Assembly: GCF_009720675.1 (NCBI RefSeq)
Contig: NZ_WNJO01000007.1
Coordinates: forward strand, 62,001-126,000
DNA: 64,000 bases
Direction: 5' to 3'
Origin: Secundilactobacillus folii
GTDB lineage: Bacteria; Bacillota; Bacilli; Lactobacillales; Lactobacillaceae
Made by a program: the position numbers and the translations under genes. Each line of letters opens with the position of its first letter. The first letter of the stretch is position 1. The notes beneath the pieces are model-generated. The model saw only the letters and a program-made list of their open reading frames with translations, had not been told where the DNA came from and did no database searches. Below, one piece after another: positions 9,178 through 17,476 of the stretch.

Positions 9178-9888
9178 ATGCAACGAGTTTTAGTTGTTGA
9201 TGATGAACCGGCAATTGTAACACTTTTGACGTATAACCTTGAGAAATCTAATTATGAAGTTGAGACTGCCATTAACGGGCGTGAGGCTGTTCAGCTGGCA
9301 ACCGACAAACACTTTGATGCCATTCTTTTGGACCTTATGCTTCCAGGTATAGACGGTGTTGAAGTCACTAAAAAGTTGCGCCAAGAAAAAATTGAGACGC
9401 CCATTATTATGATTACAGCCAAAACGGATGAATTCGACAAAGTTTTTGGACTTGAACTAGGAGCCGATGATTATATTACGAAACCCTTTAGTCCGCGGGA
9501 AGTTTTAGCACGACTTAAGGCTGTGTTAAGACGCTCTCAAAGTAATGCTGATCATGAATCGGATCTTAATGACGGGCAGCAACTGCACGTTGGTGACATA
9601 TTAATTGACCAGTCCACAGTCAGCGTGATGATTCGTGGTCAAAAGGTAAAATTGACCCCCAAAGAATTTGAATTGCTGGTTTACCTCGTTAAGCGTCCCA
9701 ACCAAGTGTTAAAGCGAGATCAGTTACTAGAGGGCGTCTGGGGTTTTGACTATGCCGGTCAAACACGGATGGTGGACATTCATATTTCACATTTGAGGGA
9801 TAAAATCGAAACGGATCCGAAACACCCAGCGTACTTGAAAACGGTGCGGGGATTTGGTTACCGTTTTGAGGAAGCTCAACATGACTAA
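9178..9888 (+). CDS. phoP: OmpR/PhoB-family response regulator (phosphate regulon type)
   Basis: The 236-residue protein has a receiver domain with acidic pair D9/D10, phosphoacceptor D52 (ILLDLMLPG), Thr near 82 and the KPF switch lysine, followed by a winged-helix DNA-binding domain (KLTPKEFELL to TVRGFGYRF). The ATG at 9178 has GGGAGGG 6 bases upstream; longer in-frame starts overlap the PDZ gene and lack a ribosome site. It overlaps the kinase gene by 8 bases, and the pst operon follows, so it most likely activates pst under phosphate limitation. The symbol is given by analogy to Bacillus PhoP. Confidence 0.88.
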   Translation: MQRVLVVDDEPAIVTLLTYNLEKSNYEVETAINGREAVQLATDKHFDAILLDLMLPGIDGVEVTKKLRQEKIETPIIMITAKTDEFDKVFGLELGADDYITKPFSPREVLARLKAVLRRSQSNADHESDLNDGQQLHVGDILIDQSTVSVMIRGQKVKLTPKEFELLVYLVKRPNQVLKRDQLLEGVWGFDYAGQTRMVDIHISHLRDKIETDPKHPAYLKTVRGFGYRFEEAQHD

Positions 9889-11263
9889 ACGGCTGGGCAT
9901 TCAATATTTGATAGCGTTAATCGTAAACATGTTTGTTTTTATTTTAGTCGCCCGTTTAATTGCTGATCAACTGGTGGTAAGCCAAATGATTTTACGCTTG
10001 CTGGGTCTTAATGCAATCGTCTCTGCAGTTGAAGTGGCCCTATTTACCTTTGCCACTCGACATCGGCAACAGCCGGTTAAAGCCATGACTCACAAAGTTG
10101 AAGGGATGCTTAAGGATGAAGAACCAGCCCACATCCTACTGCGTCATGACGACGATTATTATGAGCTGGCCATGGCTATTAATCGGCTGCAGACCCACCA
10201 GCAAAAACTACTCCGAGATAAAAATCAACAAAGCGAAGAGTTGCGAATGTTGCTGGCTTACCTGCCAATTGGGGTGATGGTGATTGACCGTTATCGTAAA
10301 GTTGAAATGGCTAATCCGGCAATGGCGGAGTTTTTACAGACTGAGATTAAATCTCGGCGTCACCCCTACACGCAAGATATTCACCAATTCGAATTAGTGG
10401 CCATGATTGGTCAAGTAATCAGCACTAAAGCGTCAAAACGAAAAGTGATCACGTTACCGGGTGTGCCGACCGAAAAACGGGTTGAAGCGTCCGTCATTTA
10501 CACCTCAACAACCGAAGATTTTTTCCAAATTTTGGTGCTGCTATATGATGTGACTGAGATCTACGCGGTTGAAAAGATGCAAATGGACTTTATTTCTAAC
10601 GCGTCACACGAACTAAAAACACCGGTAACGGCAATTGCAGGTTTTGCGGAAACGCTGTTATCAGGAGCTAAAGATGACCCGAAAACACTGAATGAATTCT
10701 TAGAGATCATTCAGCGGGAAAGCAAGCGTTTAACGGAATTGATTCAAGACGTTCTATCAATTTCTCGCATCGAGTCACAATCACTCTCAGATCAGCATTT
10801 AAGTTCAATTGAACTTTCGAGCATGATTGATGAGCAGATCAGCGTTCTTCGGCAGATTGCTTCAATGAAAAACGTCTCGTTGATCAATAATGTGCCGAAA
10901 AATACCGTTCAGAAATCTGATGAAAGTAAGTTAGTTGAAGTTCTGAAAAATTTGATGTCTAATGCGATTAAATACAATCGTGAAGGCGGTCAAGTTGAAG
11001 TTAGTTACCAATCTGGTGAACAAAATTGGTCACTTCAAGTAACTGATACCGGTATTGGCATCGCTAAAAATGAACAGTCCCGGATTTTTGAACGCTTTTA
11101 CCGGGTCGATGCTTCTCGGACTCAGCAAGTAGTGAGTGGGACGGGCTTAGGATTGGCGATCGTCTCGGAATTGGTCAAGTCACTTCATGGTCAAATTAGC
11201 GTTACCAGTCAACGCGGCGTGGGCAGTACTTTTACAGTGACATTTCCTACCCAAAGTAAATAA
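9881..11263 (+). CDS. phoR: PhoR-like sensor histidine kinase
   Basis: The 460-residue kinase has two N-terminal membrane helices (about 9-30 and 35-58) with almost no extracellular loop, then a HAMP-like/PAS region (about 75-225) and a HisKA domain with phosphorylated His at about 243 (SNASHELKTPVTA). The ATPase core shows the N box (LMSNAIKYN), G1 (DTGIGIA) and G2 (GTGLGLAIV). The missing external domain suggests that it senses Pst/PhoU status from inside or within the membrane rather than phosphate directly. GAGGAAG (9868-9874) precedes ATG 9881, which overlaps the end of the regulator gene. Confidence 0.88.
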   Translation: MTKRLGIQYLIALIVNMFVFILVARLIADQLVVSQMILRLLGLNAIVSAVEVALFTFATRHRQQPVKAMTHKVEGMLKDEEPAHILLRHDDDYYELAMAINRLQTHQQKLLRDKNQQSEELRMLLAYLPIGVMVIDRYRKVEMANPAMAEFLQTEIKSRRHPYTQDIHQFELVAMIGQVISTKASKRKVITLPGVPTEKRVEASVIYTSTTEDFFQILVLLYDVTEIYAVEKMQMDFISNASHELKTPVTAIAGFAETLLSGAKDDPKTLNEFLEIIQRESKRLTELIQDVLSISRIESQSLSDQHLSSIELSSMIDEQISVLRQIASMKNVSLINNVPKNTVQKSDESKLVEVLKNLMSNAIKYNREGGQVEVSYQSGEQNWSLQVTDTGIGIAKNEQSRIFERFYRVDASRTQQVVSGTGLGLAIVSELVKSLHGQISVTSQRGVGSTFTVTFPTQSK

Positions 11264-11278
11264 GTTAACGATATGTAT

Positions 11279-11322
11279 GGATCCTCGATATTCAGCAAAG
11301 TGAGTATCAGGGGATCCTTTTT
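11279..11322 (+). terminator. Terminator after phoR
   Basis: GGATCCTCGATATTC and GAGTATCAGGGGATCC form a long stem with a few mismatches, followed by TTTTTG. Confidence 0.8.
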
Positions 11323-11360
11323 GTTTAAAACGAGTCTGTGGTAGTTGATAATGTAAAACA

Positions 11361-11415
11361 TTTACAAAACATTTACAAAAATATGTATTTTAGATTTACA
11401 ATGCTTCGATATACT
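11361..11415 (+). promoter_or_regulatory. Pho-box-like operator and promoter of the pst operon
   Basis: TTTACA occurs at 11361 and 11372 (11-bp phase), a weaker ATGTAT at 11383, and TTTACA again at 11395. A -10 element TATACT (11410-11415) lies 9 bp after the last repeat, and there is no good -35. Direct repeats with an 11-bp period next to an isolated -10 are the layout of PhoB/PhoP-activated promoters. The binding protein is inferred to be the adjacent PhoP. Confidence 0.7.
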
Positions 11416-11446
11416 AGGCTTCGAAAGATGGAATGGAGGATTGAAC

Positions 11447-12334
11447 ATGCGAAAATCGCGTTGGATCGAAGGCTTGCTTCTGGTAGGCCTGATAATTTTA
11501 GGCGGCTGGGCATACCAGACTCGGCAAGTGAATCATTCCAATATGACTATAACCGCAGTTGGTTCAACTGCTCTTCAGCCACTCGTTGAAGCCGCTGGTG
11601 AAGACTATTCAACACAGCACCTTGGCACGTTTATCAACGTCCAGGGCGGCGGATCCGGAACCGGCCTTAGTCAGGTTCAGGAGGGTGCCGTTGATATTGG
11701 CAACGCCGATGTTTTTGCGGAAGAGCAAAATGGTATCAACGCCAACCGGCTGAAAGACCACCGGGTTGCCGTCGTTGGCATCACACCAATTGTTAATCGC
11801 ACGGCTGGTGTTCACCGCTTAACCTCGGCTCAGTTAATTGGCATTTTCACGGGGAAAGTACTTAATTGGTCGCAAGTTGGCGGCCGTAATCAAAAAATTG
11901 TCATCTTAAATCGAGCCCAAGGTAGTGGCACGCGGGCAACGTTTGAACGATACGGGCTTGAAGGTCACCGTAGTTTGGCAGCTCAGGAGCAAGATTCTTC
12001 AGGAATGGTTCGGCAAATTGTCGCGACCACTCCGGGTGCCATCAGCTACGTTGGTTTTTCCTACGTTGATAAAACTGTTCAAGCGGTCAGCCTCAATGGT
12101 GTTAAACCAACTAATCAAAATGTAACCAATAATCGGTGGCCAATTTGGTCGTATGAGCACATGTATACTGGTCAAAAGCCACAACCATTGGCCACTGAAT
12201 TCATTCACTATATTCAATCAAAGAAAATTCAAAATACCCTTGTCCGACGGCTTGGATATATTAGCATGGCGGATATGAAAGTTGCTCGTAATGGTCAAGG
12301 ACAGATTCATAAGGTGGTGAAAGGGCATGAATAG
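11447..12334 (+). CDS. pstS: Phosphate ABC transporter substrate-binding protein PstS
   Basis: The 295-residue PstS binds phosphate outside the membrane and delivers it to PstCA. Phosphate-contacting loops are recognisable: VGSTAL at the N-lobe start, GGGSGTGL, DIGNADV and AQGSGTRATF. The N-terminus is a short basic stretch followed by a hydrophobic helix, but there is no cysteine anywhere in the protein. It therefore cannot be a lipoprotein and is probably held by an uncleaved helix. GGAGG (11435-11439) supports ATG 11447. The end overlaps pstC by 8 bases. Confidence 0.92.
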   Translation: MRKSRWIEGLLLVGLIILGGWAYQTRQVNHSNMTITAVGSTALQPLVEAAGEDYSTQHLGTFINVQGGGSGTGLSQVQEGAVDIGNADVFAEEQNGINANRLKDHRVAVVGITPIVNRTAGVHRLTSAQLIGIFTGKVLNWSQVGGRNQKIVILNRAQGSGTRATFERYGLEGHRSLAAQEQDSSGMVRQIVATTPGAISYVGFSYVDKTVQAVSLNGVKPTNQNVTNNRWPIWSYEHMYTGQKPQPLATEFIHYIQSKKIQNTLVRRLGYISMADMKVARNGQGQIHKVVKGHE

Positions 12335-13253
12335 TAAACTTCAAAAGCAGCTTCTCAAACGTTCAAAAGCTGCTAAAATCGAACGTTTAGGAAAGGGTGT
12401 GAGCTTTCTAGCCCTAATGTTGATCGTTTTGACCGTTTTTGCAATCATCATCTTTGTGACCTCAAAAGGGTTATCAACCTTCTTCAGTAACCACGTCAAC
12501 GTGATTGATTTTTTAACTGGTAAGAATTGGAATCCCAATGTGACAAACGCCAAGGGTCAGCCTGAAGTCGGGGCTCTCCCAATGATCACGGGCTCGTTTG
12601 TTGTGACGATCCTGTCCGCTTTACTAGCGACACCCTTTGCGATTGGCACAGCAATTTTTATGACGGAAATCTCCCCCCAAAGAGGGGCTAGAATTTTACA
12701 ACCCGTGACTGAGCTGTTGGTTGGTATCCCATCAGTAGTGTACGGCTTCATTGGTTTAACCGTAGTAGTTCCTGCCGTGCGAGCGGTCTTTGGCGGCAGT
12801 GGTTTTGGGATTCTTTCTGGAACCTTCGTTCTCTTTGTCATGATTTTGCCAACCGTCACTTCAATGAGTGTTGATGCCTTGCATTCCGTTCCGCGTTATT
12901 ACCGCGAAGCTGCACTAGCACTTGGGGCAACCCAGTGGCAAACTATTTATAAAGTTGTTTTACGAGCGGCGACCCCTGGGATGCTGACGGCCATCGTCTT
13001 CGGGATGGCACGGGCGTTTGGGGAGGCATTAGCAGTTCAAATGGTGATTGGAAATGCCGCACTGTTACCAACCAGCCTTGTCTCACCAGCATCTACCTTG
13101 ACCTCGGTCCTGACGACTGGCATCGGTAACACTGTGATGGGTTCGATGCAAAATAACGCACTTTGGTCACTCGCCCTTGTACTCCTTATCATGTCACTAA
13201 TTTTTAATCTGATTATCCGTTTGATTGGACGAAGGGGGGCAATCACCAAATGA
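12327..13253 (+). CDS. pstC: Phosphate ABC transporter permease PstC
   Basis: This 308-residue permease has an N-terminal membrane helix, an extracytoplasmic stretch, and then a binding-protein-dependent transport domain. The EAA-type loop that contacts the ATPase reads EAALALGATQWQT. It forms the membrane channel with PstA. The start overlaps the pstS stop, and its own stop overlaps the pstA start (ATGA), so all three are translationally coupled. Confidence 0.94.
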   Translation: MNSKLQKQLLKRSKAAKIERLGKGVSFLALMLIVLTVFAIIIFVTSKGLSTFFSNHVNVIDFLTGKNWNPNVTNAKGQPEVGALPMITGSFVVTILSALLATPFAIGTAIFMTEISPQRGARILQPVTELLVGIPSVVYGFIGLTVVVPAVRAVFGGSGFGILSGTFVLFVMILPTVTSMSVDALHSVPRYYREAALALGATQWQTIYKVVLRAATPGMLTAIVFGMARAFGEALAVQMVIGNAALLPTSLVSPASTLTSVLTTGIGNTVMGSMQNNALWSLALVLLIMSLIFNLIIRLIGRRGAITK

Positions 13254-14134
13254 ATCCGAAGCTCAGTAACCGTATTGCGATTACAACACTGTATGTGATT
13301 GCCAGTCTGATTGTCCTGATTCTGGCTGCCTTACTTGGTTATATCATTATTAGCGGGCTACCGGCTTTAAGCTGGCATTTCTTAACTTCACCAGCGCGTG
13401 CCTTTACAAGTGGTGGTGGTATCGGGATTCAACTTTTTAATTCGTTTTATTTACTGATTTTAACGATGTTGATCTCCTTTCCAATCGCTTTGGGGGCCGG
13501 TATTTTCTTAAATGAATATGCCAAACAAAACTGGGTCACCTCATTAGTCAGGACATCCATTGAGATTCTGAGCTCCTTGCCATCCGTAGTTGTTGGGTTG
13601 TTTGGGTTTTTAATCTTTGTGGTTCGATTCAATTTTGGCTTTTCCATTTTATCGGGAGCATTTGCCCTGACGTTTTTCAACTTGCCGTTACTAACCCGAA
13701 GTATTGAGGAAGCACTGGCTGCTGTCCCTGATGAACAGCGTGAAGGTGGCCTGGCACTTGGGCTTTCAAAGTGGGAAACAGTGACCCACATCATTGTCCC
13801 CGCAGCGTTACCAACCATTTTAACCGGGGTAATTTTAAGCGCCGGCCGAATCTTCGGCGAAGCTGCCGCGTTGATCTTTACCGCTGGGCAAAGTGCACCG
13901 GCGTTGGACTTTGGTGATTGGAACCCGTTTAATATTTCTAGTCCGTTGAACCCCATGCGGCCGGCTGAAACGCTTGCTGTCCATATCTGGAAGATCAATT
14001 CGGAAGGTATCATGCCCGACGCCAAGGCAATTTCTTCTGGGGCATCGGCTGTCCTAGTCATTTCAGTTCTCGCGTTTAATTTACTGGCACGGTTTATTGG
14101 CCGACGTTTGTTTAAGCGATTCACGGCTGGATAA
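13250..14134 (+). CDS. pstA: Phosphate ABC transporter permease PstA
   Basis: The 294-residue second permease subunit has about six membrane helices and an ATPase-contact loop EGGLALGLSKWET. The segment LSSLPSVVVGLFG is typical of PstA/PstC permeases. It is coupled to pstC by an ATGA overlap. The long antisense open frame across this gene is a shadow caused by codon bias. Confidence 0.94.
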   Translation: MNPKLSNRIAITTLYVIASLIVLILAALLGYIIISGLPALSWHFLTSPARAFTSGGGIGIQLFNSFYLLILTMLISFPIALGAGIFLNEYAKQNWVTSLVRTSIEILSSLPSVVVGLFGFLIFVVRFNFGFSILSGAFALTFFNLPLLTRSIEEALAAVPDEQREGGLALGLSKWETVTHIIVPAALPTILTGVILSAGRIFGEAAALIFTAGQSAPALDFGDWNPFNISSPLNPMRPAETLAVHIWKINSEGIMPDAKAISSGASAVLVISVLAFNLLARFIGRRLFKRFTAG

Positions 14135-14164
14135 GATCGATGATTAACCATAGGAGGAACTCAG

Positions 14165-14995
14165 ATGTTAATTAATCCTGCAAGCACACATCAAGACGAC
14201 TTATGGTTGGAACGGCACATTGTCGATCCCAGCCAAGATAATCGTCAACCAATCATCCTAGAAACTAAACAGTTGCACGTTTACTATGGTGATAATGAAG
14301 CAATCTACGAAGGGGATCTTAAATTTGCCGAACATCAAATATCTGCATTGATTGGGCCTTCCGGATCTGGTAAATCAACATTTCTTCGATCGCTTAACCG
14401 GATGAATGATGGTGTTGCCCGCGTTGCAGGCCAGATTTTATACCGTGGTGTTGATATTAACCGTCCTGAAATTGACGTTTATGAGATGCGGCGCCGAATC
14501 GGTATGGTGTTTCAGCGGCCGAATCCGTTTTCAAAATCGATATACGATAACATTACCTTTGCGCTTAAACGACGTGGCGTCACGGATAAAAAAACTTTGG
14601 ATGAGGTCGTCGAAACCAGTCTTAAACAAGCTGCAATCTGGGATGAGGTCAAAGATCAGCTAAATAAAAGTGCGCTGGCTTTATCTGGTGGGCAGCAGCA
14701 ACGTTTATGCATTGCTCGTGCAATCGCCGTGAAACCCGATATTCTATTACTTGATGAGCCAGCCAGTGCATTGGACCCCGTTTCCACTGGTAAATTAGAG
14801 GAAACGTTAACGGCTCTAAAATCTAATTACACGATTATTATCGTGACTCACAATATGCAGCAGGCGGCACGAATCAGTGATTATACGGCCTTCTTTAACA
14901 TGGGGCGAGCACTTGAATATGATAAGACTTCACAAATCTTTACGTCGCCAAAAGTTCAGTTGACTAATAACTATGTTGCCGGTGACTTTGGCTAA
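14165..14995 (+). CDS. pstB1: Phosphate ABC transporter ATP-binding protein PstB (copy 1)
   Basis: The 276-residue ATPase has Walker A GPSGSGKST (64-72), signature LSGGQQQRL, Walker B ILLLDEPAS and the H-loop VTHNMQQ. An N-terminal extension of about 30 residues precedes the ABC core. The ribosome site is TAGGAGGA. It is followed closely by a second pstB, as in many lactic acid bacteria. All catalytic motifs are intact here, in contrast to copy 2. Confidence 0.95.
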   Translation: MLINPASTHQDDLWLERHIVDPSQDNRQPIILETKQLHVYYGDNEAIYEGDLKFAEHQISALIGPSGSGKSTFLRSLNRMNDGVARVAGQILYRGVDINRPEIDVYEMRRRIGMVFQRPNPFSKSIYDNITFALKRRGVTDKKTLDEVVETSLKQAAIWDEVKDQLNKSALALSGGQQQRLCIARAIAVKPDILLLDEPASALDPVSTGKLEETLTALKSNYTIIIVTHNMQQAARISDYTAFFNMGRALEYDKTSQIFTSPKVQLTNNYVAGDFG

Positions 14996-15007
14996 GGAGG
15001 GTGTCAC

Positions 15008-15763
15008 ATGAGTGCAATATTAGAGACTCACGATTTACATGTGTATTATGGCAAAAAAGAGGCCCTCAAAGGAATCGATCTGTCCTTCAATGAGGGTGGA
15101 ATCACCGCATTAATTGGACCTTCTGGGTCAAGTAAATCAACTTATCTCAGGACTTTAAACCGGATGAATGATCTGATTCCAGATGTCACGGTAACTGGAG
15201 ACACCCTGTTTCGCGGTCAAAATATTTATTCACCACAAATTGATTTGGTCACGTTACGTAAGGAGATTGGCATGGTGTTCCAGCAGCCCAATCCCTTTCC
15301 CTTTTCAATTTACGATAACGTTGCGTTTGGACTAAAATTGGCTGGTAATCAAAACCGTGAGTATTTGGATCAAGTCGTTGAGACCAGCCTGAAACAGGCC
15401 GCAGTCTGGGATGAAGTTAAGGACCATTTGCATGATAGTGCTTTATCACTTTCTGGTGGGCAACAGCAACGGGTCTGCATTGCGCGAGTTCTCGCTGTTT
15501 CACCGGATATTATTTTACTGGATGAACCCACTAGTGCCTTGGATCCAATTTCAAGTAGCCAAATTGAATCGACTTTGTTAAAATTAAGAGCTGATTACAC
15601 TATCATTATTGTCACGCATAACCTGCAACAGGCGTCTCGAATCGCTGATCGGACAGCTTTTTTTATGAATGGTGAAGTGGTTGAGATCGATGAAACTAAG
15701 AAGATTTTTATGAATCCAGCTAAGAAAGCAACTGAGGATTACATTAGTGGGCGCTTTGGCTAG
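15008..15763 (+). CDS. pstB2: Phosphate ABC transporter ATP-binding protein PstB (copy 2), altered Walker A
   Basis: The 251-residue protein is clearly PstB: signature LSGGQQQRV, Walker [10 protein letters not shown] and H-loop VTHNLQQ are present. Its Walker A reads GPSGSSKST (37-45), with Ser42 (AGT, 15131-15133) where the invariant glycine before the catalytic lysine should be. The change could come from one base (GGT to AGT). It may lower ATP binding or hydrolysis and make this the degenerate partner of a PstB1/PstB2 heterodimer, or be a strain-level mutation. An AAGGAGGG site precedes the ATG. Confidence 0.93.
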   Translation: MSAILETHDLHVYYGKKEALKGIDLSFNEGGITALIGPSGSSKSTYLRTLNRMNDLIPDVTVTGDTLFRGQNIYSPQIDLVTLRKEIGMVFQQPNPFPFSIYDNVAFGLKLAGNQNREYLDQVVETSLKQAAVWDEVKDHLHDSALSLSGGQQQRVCIARVLAVSPDIILLDEPTSALDPISSSQIESTLLKLRADYTIIIVTHNLQQASRIADRTAFFMNGEVVEIDETKKIFMNPAKKATEDYISGRFG

Positions 15764-15793
15764 TACTTAGCATCACGCAGAAGGAGGGTATCA

Positions 15794-16456
15794 ATGAGAC
15801 GCTTATTTGATGAAGAATTAGATGAATTGGACAATGGTTTTACCGAAATGGGGATTTTGGTAAGTAATGTGGTTCAGCAGTCAGTTGACGCCTTTATTAA
15901 CCATGATCGGCAGGCTGCACAAAACATCATTGACCATGATCACGATATCAACGAACGTGAGATTCAATTGGAATCAAAATCCTTTGAAATTATCGCTTTA
16001 TATCAACCAGTCACCACGGATCTAAGGGAAGTGGTCACAATTTTAAAGGCCGTCTCGGATTTAGAGCGAGCGGGTGACCATGCTCGTAATATTGCGTACT
16101 CTACGATTGATGTTAAGGGTAATACTCGGGTGGCTGAAATTGAGACTGAGCTTGCCGAGATGGGTCAACTGACAACCAAGATGGTTAAACAGGCCATTCA
16201 GGCATACGTTGATAAGGATGAAGAAGCCGCCAAAACACTAGTTGAGGTGAATGAACAATTAACGGCTTTTCACGACCAAATACTGCGGGCGAGTTATGAC
16301 AATATTGCTAAAGACACGGGTGTGCTGATTGCAGCAATGAATTATAATAAAGTTGCTGATGACCTGATTCGCATTGCGGACTATTTAATTAACGTTGGTG
16401 AGTGGATCGTATACCTAAAGACGGGACAAATTGTTGAATTAAAGCTAATGAAGTAG
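15794..16456 (+). CDS. phoU: Phosphate transport system regulator PhoU
   Basis: The 220-residue all-helical protein contains two PhoU three-helix repeats, each with the metal-binding E/DxxxD pattern (DLERAGDHARNIA at about 90-102 and KVADDLIRIAD at about 193-203). PhoU dampens Pst transport and signals phosphate sufficiency to the PhoR kinase. It is the last gene of the pst operon, with an AAGGAGGG ribosome site and a terminator directly after. Confidence 0.95.
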   Translation: MRRLFDEELDELDNGFTEMGILVSNVVQQSVDAFINHDRQAAQNIIDHDHDINEREIQLESKSFEIIALYQPVTTDLREVVTILKAVSDLERAGDHARNIAYSTIDVKGNTRVAEIETELAEMGQLTTKMVKQAIQAYVDKDEEAAKTLVEVNEQLTAFHDQILRASYDNIAKDTGVLIAAMNYNKVADDLIRIADYLINVGEWIVYLKTGQIVELKLMK

Positions 16457-16464
16457 TATAAATG

Positions 16465-16506
16465 AGGCCAACTATCGTTTTTTAAATAACGATTGCTTGG
16501 CCTTTT
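16465..16506 (+). terminator. Terminator of the pst-phoU operon
   Basis: AGGCCAA (16465-16471) pairs with TTGGCCT (16497-16503), with an inner ATCGTT/AACGAT stem, then a short T-run. Confidence 0.85.
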
Positions 16507-16577
16507 ATCGAATGATCATAGGTTAGCCGTAAATCCCAGAATTTCTGTTAAGATTCTGATTGAAATTAGTTTTGGGC

Positions 16578-16606
16578 TTGCTTTCAACGGCTACTTTCTC
16601 TATTCT
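16578..16606 (+). promoter_or_regulatory. Promoter of the pspC-like operon
   Basis: TTGCTT (16578-16583) and TATTCT (16601-16606) are 17 bp apart and precede the gene by a suitable distance. Confidence 0.5.
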
Positions 16607-16639
16607 GTAATTGGTAACTAGAAATGAGGTGATTTTTTG

Positions 16640-16933
16640 ATGAATAGTAAGCGGCGCCTTACGCGCTCATCAAACCGGATTTTAACGGGCGTTCTCGGTG
16701 GCCTAGCTGAATACTTTGGCATTCGACCTTTATGGGTTCGTATTGTCTTTGCGATTCTAACGATTTTCCCAGGTCACCTAGTGTTTGGGTTGTTAGTTTA
16801 TTTACTACTCACCGTCCTGATTCCTGAAGATACAGGAACTTCGAAGCATTCTTCTATGTGGACAAACAGTCAGCAATCACACTCACGCAAAGTGTTACAT
16901 GATGTGACCGAAGAAGATACTGATAAGAAGTGA
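16640..16933 (+). CDS. PspC domain membrane protein
   Basis: This 97-residue protein begins with a basic segment and the PspC signature (RILTGVLGGLAEYFGI, VRIVFAIL), then two hydrophobic segments and a polar tail. PspC-domain proteins act in envelope stress sensing in several bacteria; in lactobacilli the role is not defined. GAGGTGA (16626-16632) favours ATG 16640 over the TTG three bases earlier. It lies 12 bp upstream of a YvlD-like gene; pspC/yvlD pairing is common in Firmicutes. Confidence 0.8.
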   Translation: MNSKRRLTRSSNRILTGVLGGLAEYFGIRPLWVRIVFAILTIFPGHLVFGLLVYLLLTVLIPEDTGTSKHSSMWTNSQQSHSRKVLHDVTEEDTDKK

Positions 16934-16945
16934 GTTGCTTAAGAG

Positions 16946-17302
16946 ATGAAATTTTGGATGCGAATCATAGTTAACGCCGTTTTATTTATGGCACTGGCTG
17001 GATTTTTAAAAGCGGACTTTTACGTTGCTAGTCCCTGGATCGCCATACTGGCAAGCTTGATTTTAGCTGTTCTAAATGCATTAGTTAAACCGTTTTTGGT
17101 GTTGCTGTCATTGCCAATCACGGTGGTGACCCTCGGCCTGTTCAGTATTGTAATCAACGGGTTCATGCTGCAAATGACGTCAGCTTTAGTCGGCAATGAC
17201 TTTCATTTTAGTTCGTTTGGCATTGCGCTGTTGGTGGCGATTTTGATGTCGATATGTAACACAATCATTTCCAGCTATATTGGCCGAAATCGCCATGACT
17301 GA
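16946..17302 (+). CDS. YvlD-like/phage holin superfamily IV membrane protein
   Basis: The 118-residue protein has four hydrophobic segments and the family core LNALVKPFLVLLSLPITVVTLGLF. It belongs to the small four-helix membrane family (YvlD, 'mycobacterial phage holin superfamily IV') that accompanies PspC-type genes. Despite the domain name nothing suggests a phage. Its molecular role is unknown; envelope stress is inferred from context. Confidence 0.75.
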   Translation: MKFWMRIIVNAVLFMALAGFLKADFYVASPWIAILASLILAVLNALVKPFLVLLSLPITVVTLGLFSIVINGFMLQMTSALVGNDFHFSSFGIALLVAILMSICNTIISSYIGRNRHD

Positions 17303-17446
17303 GAGTCGTAGAGAATTTGAAAATATAATTTTTACCTATATTAATACCATGACTAGACTTAAAAAGAAGGGGAGGCCGCTACTGGTCAATGTTAACCAAT
17401 TCGGTGATGGTATTGTGGGTGGGATGTCTTCCCCCAGGTTAACGGG

Positions 17447-17476
17447 GCGCTTTAAAGTGATAGCGCTTTAGTGATA
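17447..17476 (+). promoter_or_regulatory. Tandem GCGCTTTA repeat with cre-like core at the hprK start
   Basis: GCGCTTTAAAGTGATA (17447-17462) is followed at once by GCGCTTTAGTGATA (17463-17476), whose last base is the A of the hprK ATG. The window 17458-17471, TGATAGCGCTTTAG, matches the palindromic cre form TGAAAGCGCTTTCA except at the end. No clear Shine-Dalgarno lies between it and the ATG. A role in CcpA or translational control of hprK is possible. Confidence 0.4.

Noticed and set aside
13447-14151. Long minus-strand open frame (234 codons) opposite pstA
   Set aside because: It is fully antisense to a well-recognised permease gene and shows the Asn/Pro/Lys-rich composition of an antisense shadow.
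16946-17302. Prophage remnant suggested by a 'holin' domain name
   Set aside because: The protein is of the YvlD type beside pspC, and no phage gene is nearby.
17280-17471. Open frame of 63 codons between the YvlD-like gene and hprK
   Set aside because: It overlaps the previous gene, has no ribosome site, and covers what looks like the hprK leader.
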